64,000 nt of DNA, taken from Caulobacter vibrioides. Its GTDB lineage: Bacteria; Pseudomonadota; Alphaproteobacteria; Caulobacterales; Caulobacteraceae. Below, piece after piece: positions 55,259 through 64,000 of this stretch. Made by a program: the position numbers and the translations under genes. The stretch's first letter is position 1, and every line of letters starts with the position of its first letter. A model generated the notes under the pieces. It saw nothing but the letters and a program-made list of their open reading frames with translations. It made no database searches and was not told the DNA's origin. The DNA is taken from assembly GCA_001449105.1 (NCBI GenBank), contig LNIY01000072.1, positions 1 to 64,000 of the forward strand. Reading direction: 5' to 3'.

Positions 55259-58200
55259 ATGAATTCCCGTTACTCCATCCTCGCCTGCGGGGTCGCCGCC
55301 GTGGCGATCGCCGTCGCCTCGCAAGCCCAGGCGCAGGACCGCGACTTCGACATTCCGGCCCAGCCGGCCGTGCGCGCCATTCCCGAACTGGCCCGCCAGG
55401 GCCAGGTGCAGATCGTGGCCCCGGCCCGCCTGCTGGACGGCGTGCGCACCCCGGCCGTGAAGGGCCGCATGAACGTCCGCGCGGCGCTGTCGCGCCTGAT
55501 CGCCGGAACCCCGCTGCGCATCGACAGCGACGACGGCCAGGTGATCACCCTGAAGTCGGCCGGTCCGGCGCCGGCGCGGCCCTCGGCGGCGGTCGGCTCG
55601 GGCGTGGTGCGCGGCAAGGTGCTCAACACCGCCACCGGCCAGTACGTGCGCAACGCCGAGATCCGCGTCGAGGGCACGACCATCGCGGCCTTCTCGGATG
55701 ACGGCGGCGACTTTCGCCTGACCGGCGTGCCGGCCGGCGAGGTCGCGGTGATGGCCAAGTACGCGGGCCTGGAGACGGCCCGCACGGTCGTCACCGTCGA
55801 GCCCGGCCAGACCGCGCTCCTGAACTTCGACCTGACCGCCTATGCCGCCGCCGGCGGCGACGCGGTCGAGGCGGTGACGATCACCGCCGCGCGCGACGGC
55901 CAGGCCGCCGCGATCATGGAGCGCCGCGCCTCGACCAACGCCAAGAACGTCGTGGCCGCCGACAACTTCGGCGCCCTGACCATGGGCGACGTGGGCGAGT
56001 TCATGAAGAACATGCCCGGCGTGTCGCTGGACTACACCGAGGTCGACGCCACGGCCGTGCGCATCGGCGGACTGGACCCGAAGTACTCGACCTTCACCAC
56101 CGACGGCGCGCGCATGGCCACGGCCACGTCGAACAACAATTCGGGCCGCCAGAACTCGTTCGAGCAGATGTCGATCACCGGCATCGACTCCATCGAGCTG
56201 AACAACACCCTGCAAGCCAGCATGGACGCCGACAGCCCCGGCGGCTCGATCAACCTGCGCAGCAAGTACGCCTTCCAGCGCAGGAGCCGCCTGCTGCGCT
56301 TCCAGATCGGCGGCGTGGGCACCTCGGACTCCACCCTGTCGCGGCAGTACCTGCCCGACGACAAGAAACACATGACGATCTATCCGTCGGCGCAGATCGG
56401 CTATGGCGACGTGTTCCTGGACGGCCGTCTGGGGATCGCGTTCAACGCCAGCTACAACGCCAACTTCGTCCAGCAGGACCGCGTCCAGACCGACTGGTCC
56501 TACCTCGCCGACGGCCGGATCATGCCCTACCAGGTGATGTGGCGTCCGGGCCCGAAGCTGACCAGCCGCAAGGCCGCCAATCTCAGCGTCGACTACAAGA
56601 TCACCGACAAGCTGGCGCTGTCCCTGCGCAGCACCTACTCGTTCTACGACGTCGAGTACTTCAACCAGTACACCTACCTGATCTTCGGCACGACGACGGT
56701 GTCGCGGGCGACGGCCGACTCCACGCCGACCCACATCGTCGTGAACCCCAGCACCACCAACACCCGCCTGCACACCCAGTATTCGCACCGCTACGCCGGC
56801 ACGCCGGCCTGGGTGTTCGCGCCGAAGCTGGAATATCGCGGCGACACCTTCGAGGCCCTGCTGCGCGCCAACTACTCCAGCTCGCAGTTCAATTTCGAGG
56901 ACAACGACCAGGGCTTCTTCGTCCGCACCGACAGCTACCTGACCCGCATCGGCTTCACGCTCGATAGGGCCTCGGAGGACAGCAACGCCTGGACGATCAA
57001 GCAGACCGCCGGCCGTTCGTGGAGCGATCCGGCCAACTTCAACCGCGACGACGACATCGGCAACAACGTCCGCACGTCGCAGTCGAACGCCAACAACCAG
57101 ATGTACGGCGTCAATCTCGACCTGAAGAAGCAGCTGGCCATCGGCGACGTGCAGATGAAGCTGCTGGGCGGGGCGGCCTTCCGCACCAACGTCTGGAAGA
57201 CCAACGAGGGCTCGTACCAGCAGTTCCAGTACGTCGGTCCGACCGGCGACCTGACCCAGAAGGCGCCCGAGGCGGTCATTCCCTGGACCCAGAACTACCA
57301 GTTCAAGATCCACGGCTTCGACGCGGGCAACATGAACGACCAGGGCTGGCGCGCCGACAACAACTACGCCGTCTACGACATCTACCAGGCCCATCCCGAG
57401 TACTTCGTGGCCGACACGGTGGGCAACCTGAAGCGCCAGCTGGATAACAACAAGAAGATCGGCGAGGAGGTCAGCGCCGCCTATGTCGAGGCCCAGCCGC
57501 GCCTGGGCAAGGCCCAGTTCGACCTCGGCCTGCGCTACGAGAAGACCAAGACCCAGGCCCGCGTCGCCGACATCCGCTCGGCCAAGGAAGTGACCGCCGC
57601 GGGCCTGTCGACCAGCACGGTCGCCGGCCTGATGTACCAGTACCGCAACGGGACCTACACGACCCGCGAGGGCGAGTACGACGACTGGTTCCTGAGCGGC
57701 GGGATGAAGTACGACTTCAACAAGCGCCTGGTCGGCCAGCTGGCCTTCAGCCAGTCGATCCTGCGTCCCGACTACGGCAACCTGGGTGGCGTGGTGGCCG
57801 TCGACGACAACAACCTGATCGTCACCGTGCCCAACCCGCTGCTCAAGCCCGAGCACTCGACCAAGTACTACGCCAGCCTGCTGTACTACCTGGAGCCGTC
57901 GGGCGTGATCGGCCTGTCGGCCTACCAGCTGGACGTCAAGGACATGCAGGTCACCGGCATCACGGTCGATCCCGAGGACGTCGGCTACAATCCGGGCGAC
58001 TACGCCGGCTACACCTTCCGCAGCGCCCAGAACCTGCCGGGCACCAGCACCAACAAGGGGATCACGCTGGAGTACGACCAGCAGCTGGTCTTCCTGCCGG
58101 GCGCGCTGCGGGGTCTTGGCCTGCGGGCCTCGGTCACCAAGGTCGATCCCGACGGCGAGCGCGTGAACCTGCCCAAGACCTCGGCCAACTGGGGCCTGCG

Positions 58201-58495
58201 CTACAGCTACGGCAAGTTCGACGTCCAGCTGACCGGCAACTGGCAGGACTCCTATCGGACCAGCGCGCTCAGCAACACGCCGACCACGGCCAACAACGGC
58301 ATCCTCTACCGGGCCGAACGCCAGCTGTGGAACGTCAGCGCCAGCTACAAGATCAACAAGCGCTTCGAGGTCATGCTGGCCGGCCGCAACATCTTCAACG
58401 AGCCGGACATCGTCTACTCGAACGTCCGCAGCCGGGTGCAGCAGTACAGCATCTACGGCTCGATGTGGAACGTGGGCCTGAAGGGCGTCTTCTAG
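55259..58495 (+). CDS. TonB-dependent receptor with STN (transducer)
   Basis: A 1078-residue receptor. The signal peptide ends near QAQAQD, the STN domain covers about 28-100 (FDIPAQPAVRAIPELARQGQV split, LIAGTPLRIDSDDGQVITL), and a carboxypeptidase-regulatory-like domain at about 115-200 (VVRGKVLNTATGQYVRNAEI split, DGGDFRLTGVPAGEV) precedes the plug (about 225-330, ASMDADSPGGSINL) and barrel ending in WNVGLKGVF. Downstream of sigma and FecR genes, so binding of its ligand should activate the sigma factor. The following PhoD-type phosphatase suggests an organic phosphate ligand (inference). Confidence 0.95.
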   Translation: MNSRYSILACGVAAVAIAVASQAQAQDRDFDIPAQPAVRAIPELARQGQVQIVAPARLLDGVRTPAVKGRMNVRAALSRLIAGTPLRIDSDDGQVITLKSAGPAPARPSAAVGSGVVRGKVLNTATGQYVRNAEIRVEGTTIAAFSDDGGDFRLTGVPAGEVAVMAKYAGLETARTVVTVEPGQTALLNFDLTAYAAAGGDAVEAVTITAARDGQAAAIMERRASTNAKNVVAADNFGALTMGDVGEFMKNMPGVSLDYTEVDATAVRIGGLDPKYSTFTTDGARMATATSNNNSGRQNSFEQMSITGIDSIELNNTLQASMDADSPGGSINLRSKYAFQRRSRLLRFQIGGVGTSDSTLSRQYLPDDKKHMTIYPSAQIGYGDVFLDGRLGIAFNASYNANFVQQDRVQTDWSYLADGRIMPYQVMWRPGPKLTSRKAANLSVDYKITDKLALSLRSTYSFYDVEYFNQYTYLIFGTTTVSRATADSTPTHIVVNPSTTNTRLHTQYSHRYAGTPAWVFAPKLEYRGDTFEALLRANYSSSQFNFEDNDQGFFVRTDSYLTRIGFTLDRASEDSNAWTIKQTAGRSWSDPANFNRDDDIGNNVRTSQSNANNQMYGVNLDLKKQLAIGDVQMKLLGGAAFRTNVWKTNEGSYQQFQYVGPTGDLTQKAPEAVIPWTQNYQFKIHGFDAGNMNDQGWRADNNYAVYDIYQAHPEYFVADTVGNLKRQLDNNKKIGEEVSAAYVEAQPRLGKAQFDLGLRYEKTKTQARVADIRSAKEVTAAGLSTSTVAGLMYQYRNGTYTTREGEYDDWFLSGGMKYDFNKRLVGQLAFSQSILRPDYGNLGGVVAVDDNNLIVTVPNPLLKPEHSTKYYASLLYYLEPSGVIGLSAYQLDVKDMQVTGITVDPEDVGYNPGDYAGYTFRSAQNLPGTSTNKGITLEYDQQLVFLPGALRGLGLRASVTKVDPDGERVNLPKTSANWGLRYSYGKFDVQLTGNWQDSYRTSALSNTPTTANNGILYRAERQLWNVSASYKINKRFEVMLAGRNIFNEPDIVYSNVRSRVQQYSIYGSMWNVGLKGVF

Positions 58496-58512
58496 GACGC
58501 CGCGGCTCCCCC

Positions 58513-58557
58513 GGCGGTCGCGCTTCCATCCCTGGCGCGGCCGCCGCCTTCCTTTTT
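58513..58557 (+). terminator. Rho-independent terminator after STN-TBDR
   Basis: GGCGGTCGCGC (58513-58523) pairs with GCGCGGCCGCC (58535-58545) with one G-T pair, followed by GCCTTCC and TTTTT (58553-58557). It implies that the PhoD gene beyond is expressed by read-through or its own promoter. Confidence 0.7.
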
Positions 58558-58595
58558 CCGACAGTCCTTTCCAACGCACCGAAGAGGTCGTTCCC

Positions 58596-60221
58596 GTGGT
58601 TCTGCACATCGATCGCCGCAGCCTGGTGCTGGGCGGCCTGGGCCTGGGCGCCCTGACCCTGCCGGCCGGCCGCGCCGCCGCCCGACAGCTGCTGGGCGCC
58701 AGCGGCTTCACCCACTGCGTCGCCAGCGGTGAGCCTGGGCCGGACTCCATGCTGCTGTGGACGCGCTACGTCCCGGCCGGCGACGGCGTGATCACGCTGC
58801 GGGCCGAGGTGGCCCTGGACCAGGCCTTCGCCAGGGTGGTCTCCGGCGGCGTCGTGCGCACCGGCGCCTATCGCGACTGGACCGCCAAGGTGACGGTCGA
58901 CGGGCTGAAGCCCGGCACGGTCTACTGGTACCGTTTCGTGGCCCCGGACGGCACGATGTCGCCGATCGGCCGCACCAAGACCCTGCCGGTCGGGCCCGTG
59001 TCGCGCTTCGGCCTGGCGGTGTTCTCGTGCTCGAACCTGCCCAACGGCTACTTCAACGCCTATGGCCACGCCGCCGCCCGCCAGGACCTGGACCTGTGGC
59101 TGCACACCGGCGACTACATCTACGAATACGGCGTCGGCTCGACCCGCGAGGGCGACTGGGCGCAGGGGCGCAAGGAACAACTGCTGCCGGTCACCGAGAT
59201 CCTGGCCGTCGCCGACTACCGCCTGCGCTACGCCAGCTACCGCGCCGATCCCGACCTTCAGCGTCTGCACCAGGTGGCTCCGATGGCCGCCCTGTGGGAC
59301 GACCACGAGTCGGCCAACGACAGCTGGGAGGGCGGGGCCCAGAACCACCAGCCCGACAAGGAAGGCGATTGGAGCGTGCGGCGCGCGGCGGCCATGCAGG
59401 TCTATCGCGAGTGGATGCCGGTGTCGGACGAGCCGTGGAAGGCCTATCCGATCGGCGCCCTGGCCACCCTCTACCGCACGGAGTCGCGCCTTTTGGCCCG
59501 CACCCGTCCGGCCGACCTCGGCGCGGCGTTCAAGGCCTCCGATCCTGACGCCGCGCTGCGGGCGTTCCGCGACGGGGCCTGGCGCGATCCGTCGGCCACC
59601 ATGCTGGGCTCGACCCAGGAAAGCTGGCTGGCGCACCAGATGAAGGCCTCGTCGAAGGCCTGGCAGCTGGTCGGCATGGGTACGATCCTGGGCCGCACGG
59701 TGATGCCCAAGGACGCCGTCGACTGGCTGCGTCCCGAGGTCGCCGACAGGAAGGTCGCCGGCTATCGCAACAACATCCGCGCCGCCGGGCAGGGCCTGCC
59801 GATGTGGATGGACCGCTGGGACGGCTATCCGGCCGCGCGCTCGCGCCTGCTGAAGGCCGCCCAGGCCGCCGACGCCGACCTCGTCATGCTGTCGGGCGAC
59901 AGCCACAACGCCTGGGCCTACGGCCTGATGGAGGACGGCCGCCCGGCCGGGGTGGAGTTCGCCGGCCAGGCGGTCACCTCCAACGGCATGGAAGGCGACA
60001 TGGGGGCCGATCCCAAGCTGGTCGCCCAGGGCTTCATGGCGGCCAACCCCGAGCTGAAGTGGGCCGACACCAGCCGGCGCGGCTACATGATGATCGAGGT
60101 GACGCCCAAGAGCGTCGCCGGCGAATGGCTGTTCCTGAAGACCATCAAGGCCCGCTCGACCGAGCTGGCCGGCAGCCACCGCATGCGGGTCGAGCGCGGG
60201 CCGCGGGCGTTCAGCGCCTAG
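58596..60221 (+). CDS. PhoD-type alkaline phosphatase (Tat-exported)
   Basis: A 541-residue phosphodiesterase/alkaline phosphatase D. A Tat signal (DRRSLVLGGLGLGALTLPAG) follows the GTG start. A PhoD N-terminal fibronectin-like domain (FTHCVASGEPGPDSMLLWTRY, LKPGTVYWYRF) precedes the metallophosphatase core: FSCSN, HTGDYIYEYG, WDDHESANDSW and LSGDSHNAWAYGL hold the metal ligands. Exported and active on phosphate esters outside the inner membrane. Its position after an STN-TBDR with a terminator between suggests joint use in phosphate scavenging. It converges with the hybrid kinase with a 4-nt gap. Confidence 0.95.
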   Translation: MVLHIDRRSLVLGGLGLGALTLPAGRAAARQLLGASGFTHCVASGEPGPDSMLLWTRYVPAGDGVITLRAEVALDQAFARVVSGGVVRTGAYRDWTAKVTVDGLKPGTVYWYRFVAPDGTMSPIGRTKTLPVGPVSRFGLAVFSCSNLPNGYFNAYGHAAARQDLDLWLHTGDYIYEYGVGSTREGDWAQGRKEQLLPVTEILAVADYRLRYASYRADPDLQRLHQVAPMAALWDDHESANDSWEGGAQNHQPDKEGDWSVRRAAAMQVYREWMPVSDEPWKAYPIGALATLYRTESRLLARTRPADLGAAFKASDPDAALRAFRDGAWRDPSATMLGSTQESWLAHQMKASSKAWQLVGMGTILGRTVMPKDAVDWLRPEVADRKVAGYRNNIRAAGQGLPMWMDRWDGYPAARSRLLKAAQAADADLVMLSGDSHNAWAYGLMEDGRPAGVEFAGQAVTSNGMEGDMGADPKLVAQGFMAANPELKWADTSRRGYMMIEVTPKSVAGEWLFLKTIKARSTELAGSHRMRVERGPRAFSA

Positions 60222-60225
60222 AAGG

Positions 60226-62700
60226 TCAGCCGCGCAGCATCCGGTCGACGCGGGCGGCCAGGTCCGACACCGCGAAGGGCTTGGTCAGCACCTCCATGCC
60301 CGGCTGGATGTGGCCGTGGTTGAGGACGGCGTTCTCGGCGTAGCCGGTGATGAACATCACCTTCAGATCGGGCCGCAGGGCCCGGGCGGCGTCGGCGACC
60401 TGGCGGCCGTTCAGGCCTCCCGGCAGGCCGACGTCGGTGATCAGCAGGTCGAAGCGGGCGTTGGACTGCAGCAGGCGCAGGCCGGCGGGGCCGTCGGCCG
60501 CCTCGGCGCAGGCATAGCCCAGCTCCTGCAGCGCATCGACGATCAGCATGCGGACGGTCGGCTCGTCGTCGACCACCAGCACGGTCTCGCCGGCCGCGGC
60601 CGGGGCGGGCAGCACCGCGTGGACGTCGGTCTCGGGCGCGACCTCCTCGCCGAAGTGGCGCGGCAGGTAGATGCAGACCATCGTGCCCTGGCCGACCTCG
60701 GAATAGATCCGCACGTGGCCGTGCGACTGGCGGGCGAAGCCGTAGACCATCGACAGGCCAAGGCCCGTGCCTTCGCCCATCGGCTTGGTGGTGAAGAACG
60801 GGTCGAAGACGCGCTCCTGGATCGACTTGTCCATGCCCACGCCGGTGTCGCTGACGCAGACGCAGACATACTGGCCCGGCTCCATGCCGCGCTCGTCGGC
60901 CGAGCGGCGGTCGAGCCACTTGTTGCCGGTCTCGATGGTGATGCGGCCGCCGTCGGGCATGGCGTCGCGGGCGTTGATGCAGAGATTGAGAAGGGCGTTC
61001 TCGAGCTGGTTGTCGTCGACCAGCGTGGGCCACAGGCCGGCGGCGGCCACGGTCTCGACCTTGATCGACGGACCGACCGTGCGGCGCACCAGCTCGACGA
61101 AGTCGGCCATCAGGCGGTTGATGACGATGGGCCTGGGCGACAGGGTCTGGCGGCGCGAGAAGGCCAGCAGGCGGTGGGTGAGGGCGGCCGCCCGGCGGGC
61201 CGCGCCCTGGCCGGCCGCCAGGTACTTCTCGACGTCGCGCGTGCGGCCCTGGGCCAGGCGCGCGCCGATCATCTCGAACGAGCCCGAGATGCCCGACAGC
61301 AGGTTGTTGAAGTCGTGGGCCAGGCCCCCGGTCAGCTGGCCGACGGCTTCCATCTTCTGGGCCTGGCGCAGGGCTTCCTCGGCGTCGTGCAGGCGCTCCT
61401 GCTCCTCCAGCCGAGCGGTGACGTCGTAGACGAACTGGTAGGCGCCGGTCTGCACGCCCATGTCGTCGCGCAGCACGCCGAAGCGCATCTCGTAGAAACG
61501 GCGATAGCGGCCGGGATCGCCGTAGGCCTCGATCTGGACGAACTCCTCGCCGGCCAGGGCGCGGGACCAGACCGCGCGCACCTGCTCGCGGTTCTCCGGC
61601 TGGTCGTCCAGAAGACCCAGCATGCTGTCGCCGACCCGGGGCGAGACGCCGAACACCCGCTCGAACTCGGTCGCCGCGGCGCTGTTGATGGCCAGCCAGC
61701 GGAAGTCCTTGTCGGCCACCTGGATGAAGGCGTTGGCGCCCTCCATGGCGTCGGCCAGCACCCGGCGCTCGGCCAGGGCGGCGGCGACGCGACTCTCGAG
61801 CGTCTCGTTCAGCCGGCGCAGGGCCAGTTCGGCCCGGCGGCGCTCGGTGATGTCCTGGAACAGCACCGCCACCTGGCGGCGCTCGGGCGGCTCGATGCGG
61901 AACGACGACAGCGACAGGTAGCGGCCGGTGGCCACCAGCTCCTGCTCGAAGCGGATCGGCTCGCCGGTGCGCAGCACGTGGCCGTAGCGCGCCACCCAGG
62001 CGTCGGCCTCGTCGCCGACCATCTCGCGAAGCTTCTGGCCGACCACGTCGGGGATGCCGGCATGGCGGGCGTAGGCGGCGTTGGCGTCGACGTGGATGTA
62101 GTCGCTGTCGGGGCCGTGCGGGCCGTCGAGGAACTCGATGACGCAGAAGCCCTCGTCCATCGAGTCGAAGAGCGTGCGGTAGAGCTGCTCGCTCTCGGCG
62201 CTCCTCTGCAGCGACAGGCGCAGGTCGAGCTGGCTCATCACCTGCCGCGCCAGCACCTGCAGGGTGCGCTGCTGCAGCGGCGAAAGCTCCTTTGGCGCGG
62301 TGTCGAGCACGCACAGGGTGCCGATCGGCAGGCCCTCGGCGGTCTTCAGCAGGGCGCCGGCGTAGAACCGCAGGTGCGGCTCGCCGGTGACCAGGGGATT
62401 GCCGTCGAAGCGGTGGTCTCGGGTGGCGTCCGGGACCAGCAGGAAGTCGTCTTCCAGGATCGCCTTGGCGCAGAAGGAGGTTTCAAGGGGCGTTTCGCGC
62501 ACGCCCAGGCCCACCTCGGCCTTGAAGAACTGGCGGTGCTCGTCGATCAGATTGACGACCGCGATGGGCGTTCCGCAAATCTCGGCGGCCAGGGCGGCGA
62601 TCTCGTCGAAGGCCGGTTCGCGCGGCGTGTCGAGGATGTCGTAACGGCGAAGGGCCACGAGGCGACGGGCCTCGCGCTCCGACGGATCGGCGGCATGCAT
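60226..62700 (-). CDS. Hybrid sensor histidine kinase (GAF-PAS-PAS-HisKA-REC)
   Basis: An 824-residue cytosolic kinase. The GAF domain (about 18-155, RRYDILDTPREPAFDEI and LETSFCAKAI) is the type common upstream of PAS kinases, PAS units follow at about 168-288 and 312-430, and HisKA holds H462 in GGLAHDFNNLL. The ATPase domain has NALLNLCINARDAMPDGG, a DTGVGM box and GEGTGLGLSMV. A C-terminal receiver (about 695-815) has VVDDEPT, LLITDVGLPGG and LTKPFAVSD. No transmembrane segment is visible, so it senses an internal cue. The architecture is abundant in Caulobacter and rhizobia. Partners are unknown. Confidence 0.95.
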   Translation of the reverse strand: MHAADPSEREARRLVALRRYDILDTPREPAFDEIAALAAEICGTPIAVVNLIDEHRQFFKAEVGLGVRETPLETSFCAKAILEDDFLLVPDATRDHRFDGNPLVTGEPHLRFYAGALLKTAEGLPIGTLCVLDTAPKELSPLQQRTLQVLARQVMSQLDLRLSLQRSAESEQLYRTLFDSMDEGFCVIEFLDGPHGPDSDYIHVDANAAYARHAGIPDVVGQKLREMVGDEADAWVARYGHVLRTGEPIRFEQELVATGRYLSLSSFRIEPPERRQVAVLFQDITERRRAELALRRLNETLESRVAAALAERRVLADAMEGANAFIQVADKDFRWLAINSAAATEFERVFGVSPRVGDSMLGLLDDQPENREQVRAVWSRALAGEEFVQIEAYGDPGRYRRFYEMRFGVLRDDMGVQTGAYQFVYDVTARLEEQERLHDAEEALRQAQKMEAVGQLTGGLAHDFNNLLSGISGSFEMIGARLAQGRTRDVEKYLAAGQGAARRAAALTHRLLAFSRRQTLSPRPIVINRLMADFVELVRRTVGPSIKVETVAAAGLWPTLVDDNQLENALLNLCINARDAMPDGGRITIETGNKWLDRRSADERGMEPGQYVCVCVSDTGVGMDKSIQERVFDPFFTTKPMGEGTGLGLSMVYGFARQSHGHVRIYSEVGQGTMVCIYLPRHFGEEVAPETDVHAVLPAPAAAGETVLVVDDEPTVRMLIVDALQELGYACAEAADGPAGLRLLQSNARFDLLITDVGLPGGLNGRQVADAARALRPDLKVMFITGYAENAVLNHGHIQPGMEVLTKPFAVSDLAARVDRMLRG

Positions 62701-62834
62701 GCGAACTTAAGGCCCCCGGTCCCCGAGCATGGTCGACAGCCCGACGCCGGCGCGCGGGCTCAATCGCTTAGACGCATGACGCGTCCAACGGTTCCACGCA
62801 AGCAAGGTAAAGCTTGTGGAAGGGGCGGCGTTCC

Positions 62835-64000
62835 CTAGCCCCAGCCTTCCGAGACGCCCGCGCGGCGGGCCATCGGGGTGACGGACGACAGGCGCTGCGA
62901 GGGCTGCGGCTGGTCGGCCGGCTTGCCGTAGAGCCAGCCCTGGGCGAAGTCGACGCCGGCCTTGCGGACCACGTCCTCGACCTCGGCGGTTTCGACCATC
63001 TCGGCCACGGTGCGGACGTTGAGGTCGCGGCACAGCTCGACCAGGCGCCGGACCATGGCCCCGTCGCGGCTGTTGCCGGCCAGCTCGCGCACGTAGCGGC
63101 CGTCGATCTTGACGATGTCGAGGGTCAGTTCCTGCAGGTAGGCGAACGAGGCCGCGCCGGCTCCGAAGTCGTCCAGGCAGACCAGCGAGCCGAGGCCGCG
63201 CAGGGCCTGGATGTGGCGGTTGGCGCGCGGCAGGTCGTCGATGGCGCTGGTCTCGGTGACCTCGAAGATCAGCTTGCCCTTGGCGGCCGGGGTCGCGACC
63301 AGCAGGCGGCTGATATGGTCGACGAAGGTCTCGCTGACGATCGTGCGGCCCGAGACGTTGACGGCCAGGCGCACGCCGCCGCTGCGGTCGGCGGCGATCC
63401 GGCGCACCGCCTGCTCGGCGATGGCGTGGTCGAGCTCCTCGATGATGTCGAACTCCTCGGCCATGCGGATCAGGGCGAAGGGGCTGGCGCCGTCCTCGAA
63501 GCGCACCAGCGCCTCGTGGTGATGAGCCTGGCCGGACGAGAGGTCGACCACGGGCTGGTAGGCCAGGGTGAAGCGGCGCTGGCTGACGGCCGCGCCCAGG
63601 GCGCCGGCGCGGGCCAGGGTGCGTTTCACCGATCTGTTCATCGCCTCCGACAGCGTCATCGGCGGGGTGTCCTTCAGGCCCTCGCGCAGGAAGTCGTCGA
63701 GGGCGTAGCGCAGGGCCCGCAGGCCGCGCGACGAGGTTCCGCCGTCCAGCGGCACCACGTGGGCGCTGGCGTCGAGCGTGGCGATCTTGGTCAGGCGGGC
63801 GGCCAGGGCCTCGGGCCGATCGTCCTTGGCTCGCAGCAGGGCGAAACGCTCGGGCGAGACCTGGGTGGCCATGGCGCCGGCGTGGCTCTCGGCCCGCACG
63901 GCGCCGGCGATCTTCATGTCGAGGGCCAGCGCCTCGGGCGGGGCCAGGCCGTCGCGCAGGGCGGCCAGGCCCGCGAACTCGACCATGGCCAGTTCAAGTT
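62835..64000 (-). CDS. EAL domain c-di-GMP phosphodiesterase (5' end cut)
   Basis: A protein of at least 383 residues; the frame stays open to the right edge (LELA precedes the first visible Met at 63986), so the N-terminus is probably outside. The C-terminal EAL domain is complete: EALVRF, VNVSG, FEVTETSAI, LDDFGAG, VKIDGRYV, AEMVET and QGWLYGKPA hold all usual catalytic residues, so it should cleave c-di-GMP. The preceding ~130 residues (AGAVRAESHAGAMATQVSPERFALL split, then AARLTKI) recall a degenerate GGDEF domain without the GGDEF motif. The stop is 134 nt from the neighbouring hybrid kinase start. Confidence 0.9.
   Translation of the reverse strand, partial: LELAMVEFAGLAALRDGLAPPEALALDMKIAGAVRAESHAGAMATQVSPERFALLRAKDDRPEALAARLTKIATLDASAHVVPLDGGTSSRGLRALRYALDDFLREGLKDTPPMTLSEAMNRSVKRTLARAGALGAAVSQRRFTLAYQPVVDLSSGQAHHHEALVRFEDGASPFALIRMAEEFDIIEELDHAIAEQAVRRIAADRSGGVRLAVNVSGRTIVSETFVDHISRLLVATPAAKGKLIFEVTETSAIDDLPRANRHIQALRGLGSLVCLDDFGAGAASFAYLQELTLDIVKIDGRYVRELAGNSRDGAMVRRLVELCRDLNVRTVAEMVETAEVEDVVRKAGVDFAQGWLYGKPADQPQPSQRLSSVTPMARRAGVSEGWG

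Noticed and set aside
55211-58750. 1179-codon open frame on the minus strand opposite the STN-TBDR
   Set aside because: Antisense shadow caused by strong G/C third-position bias; composition is low-complexity and it runs across the ends of three real plus-strand features.

Overview
The window reads as chromosome of a high-GC alphaproteobacterium, most likely Caulobacter or a close relative. The main pointers are dense coding with strong third-position G/C bias, five TonB-dependent receptors (TBDRs) in 64 kb, many Tat-type or Sec signal peptides, FixJ-like response regulators, an OxyR/KatG pair, and GC-rich intergenic hairpins of the sort found repeatedly in Caulobacterales. No tRNA, rRNA, CRISPR array or insertion sequence was recognised. 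The genus is inferred from this style; no marker gene was compared.

Left part (1-11000). A gene-poor stretch (1-703) is followed by a clearly AT-richer, translationally coupled two-gene cassette on the minus strand (704-3318). It encodes an OLD/PARIS-style AAA ATPase and a protein with possible Toprim-like residues, and looks like an acquired anti-phage or DNA-maintenance module. Next come a displaced, broken copy of the 3' end of uvrB, a small membrane protein, and intact uvrB, so the 3' end of uvrB appears to have been a site of insertion or recombination. Two tandem secreted paralogues, a HET-C/phospholipase-like secreted protein and a DUF1810 protein follow.

11-27 kb. A LysR regulator diverges from two short-chain dehydrogenases, with an inverted repeat between them. 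A PadR regulator precedes a HAAS-type membrane protein, with a repeat-rich operator in front. Then come a Tat-exported DUF885 metallopeptidase, a TBDR with a phytase-like esterase, a four-helix membrane protein, and the oxidative-stress locus. That locus is oxyR and katG, each with an ATAG-N7-CTAT type OxyR site, and a divergent Fur-like regulator. Two response regulators, one single-domain and one FixJ/NarL type, have no kinase next to them.

27-37.7 kb. Six minus-strand genes with mostly short gaps encode a cupin, a RibD-like reductase, a LysR regulator, an MFS exporter, an alpha/beta hydrolase and a cyclophilin-like protein, apparently a detoxification or efflux unit. A FixL/DctB-like PAS histidine kinase diverges from an AraC regulator. 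Dps, a 48-residue exported peptide and a cNMP-binding/thioredoxin-reductase-like fusion form a second redox group.

37.7-64 kb. A TBDR with an STN domain lies beside a UBP-type zinc-finger protein. A TBDR, a Tat-exported flavin amine oxidase, a cytochrome c and an exported RidA follow in one direction and look like a periplasmic amine-oxidation module. A divergent TBDR is followed by an amidohydrolase fused to a CIA30-like domain. An ECF sigma factor, a FecR anti-sigma factor and an STN-TBDR form a cell-surface signalling unit followed by a PhoD-type phosphatase. The window ends with a GAF/PAS hybrid histidine kinase and an EAL phosphodiesterase cut by the right edge.
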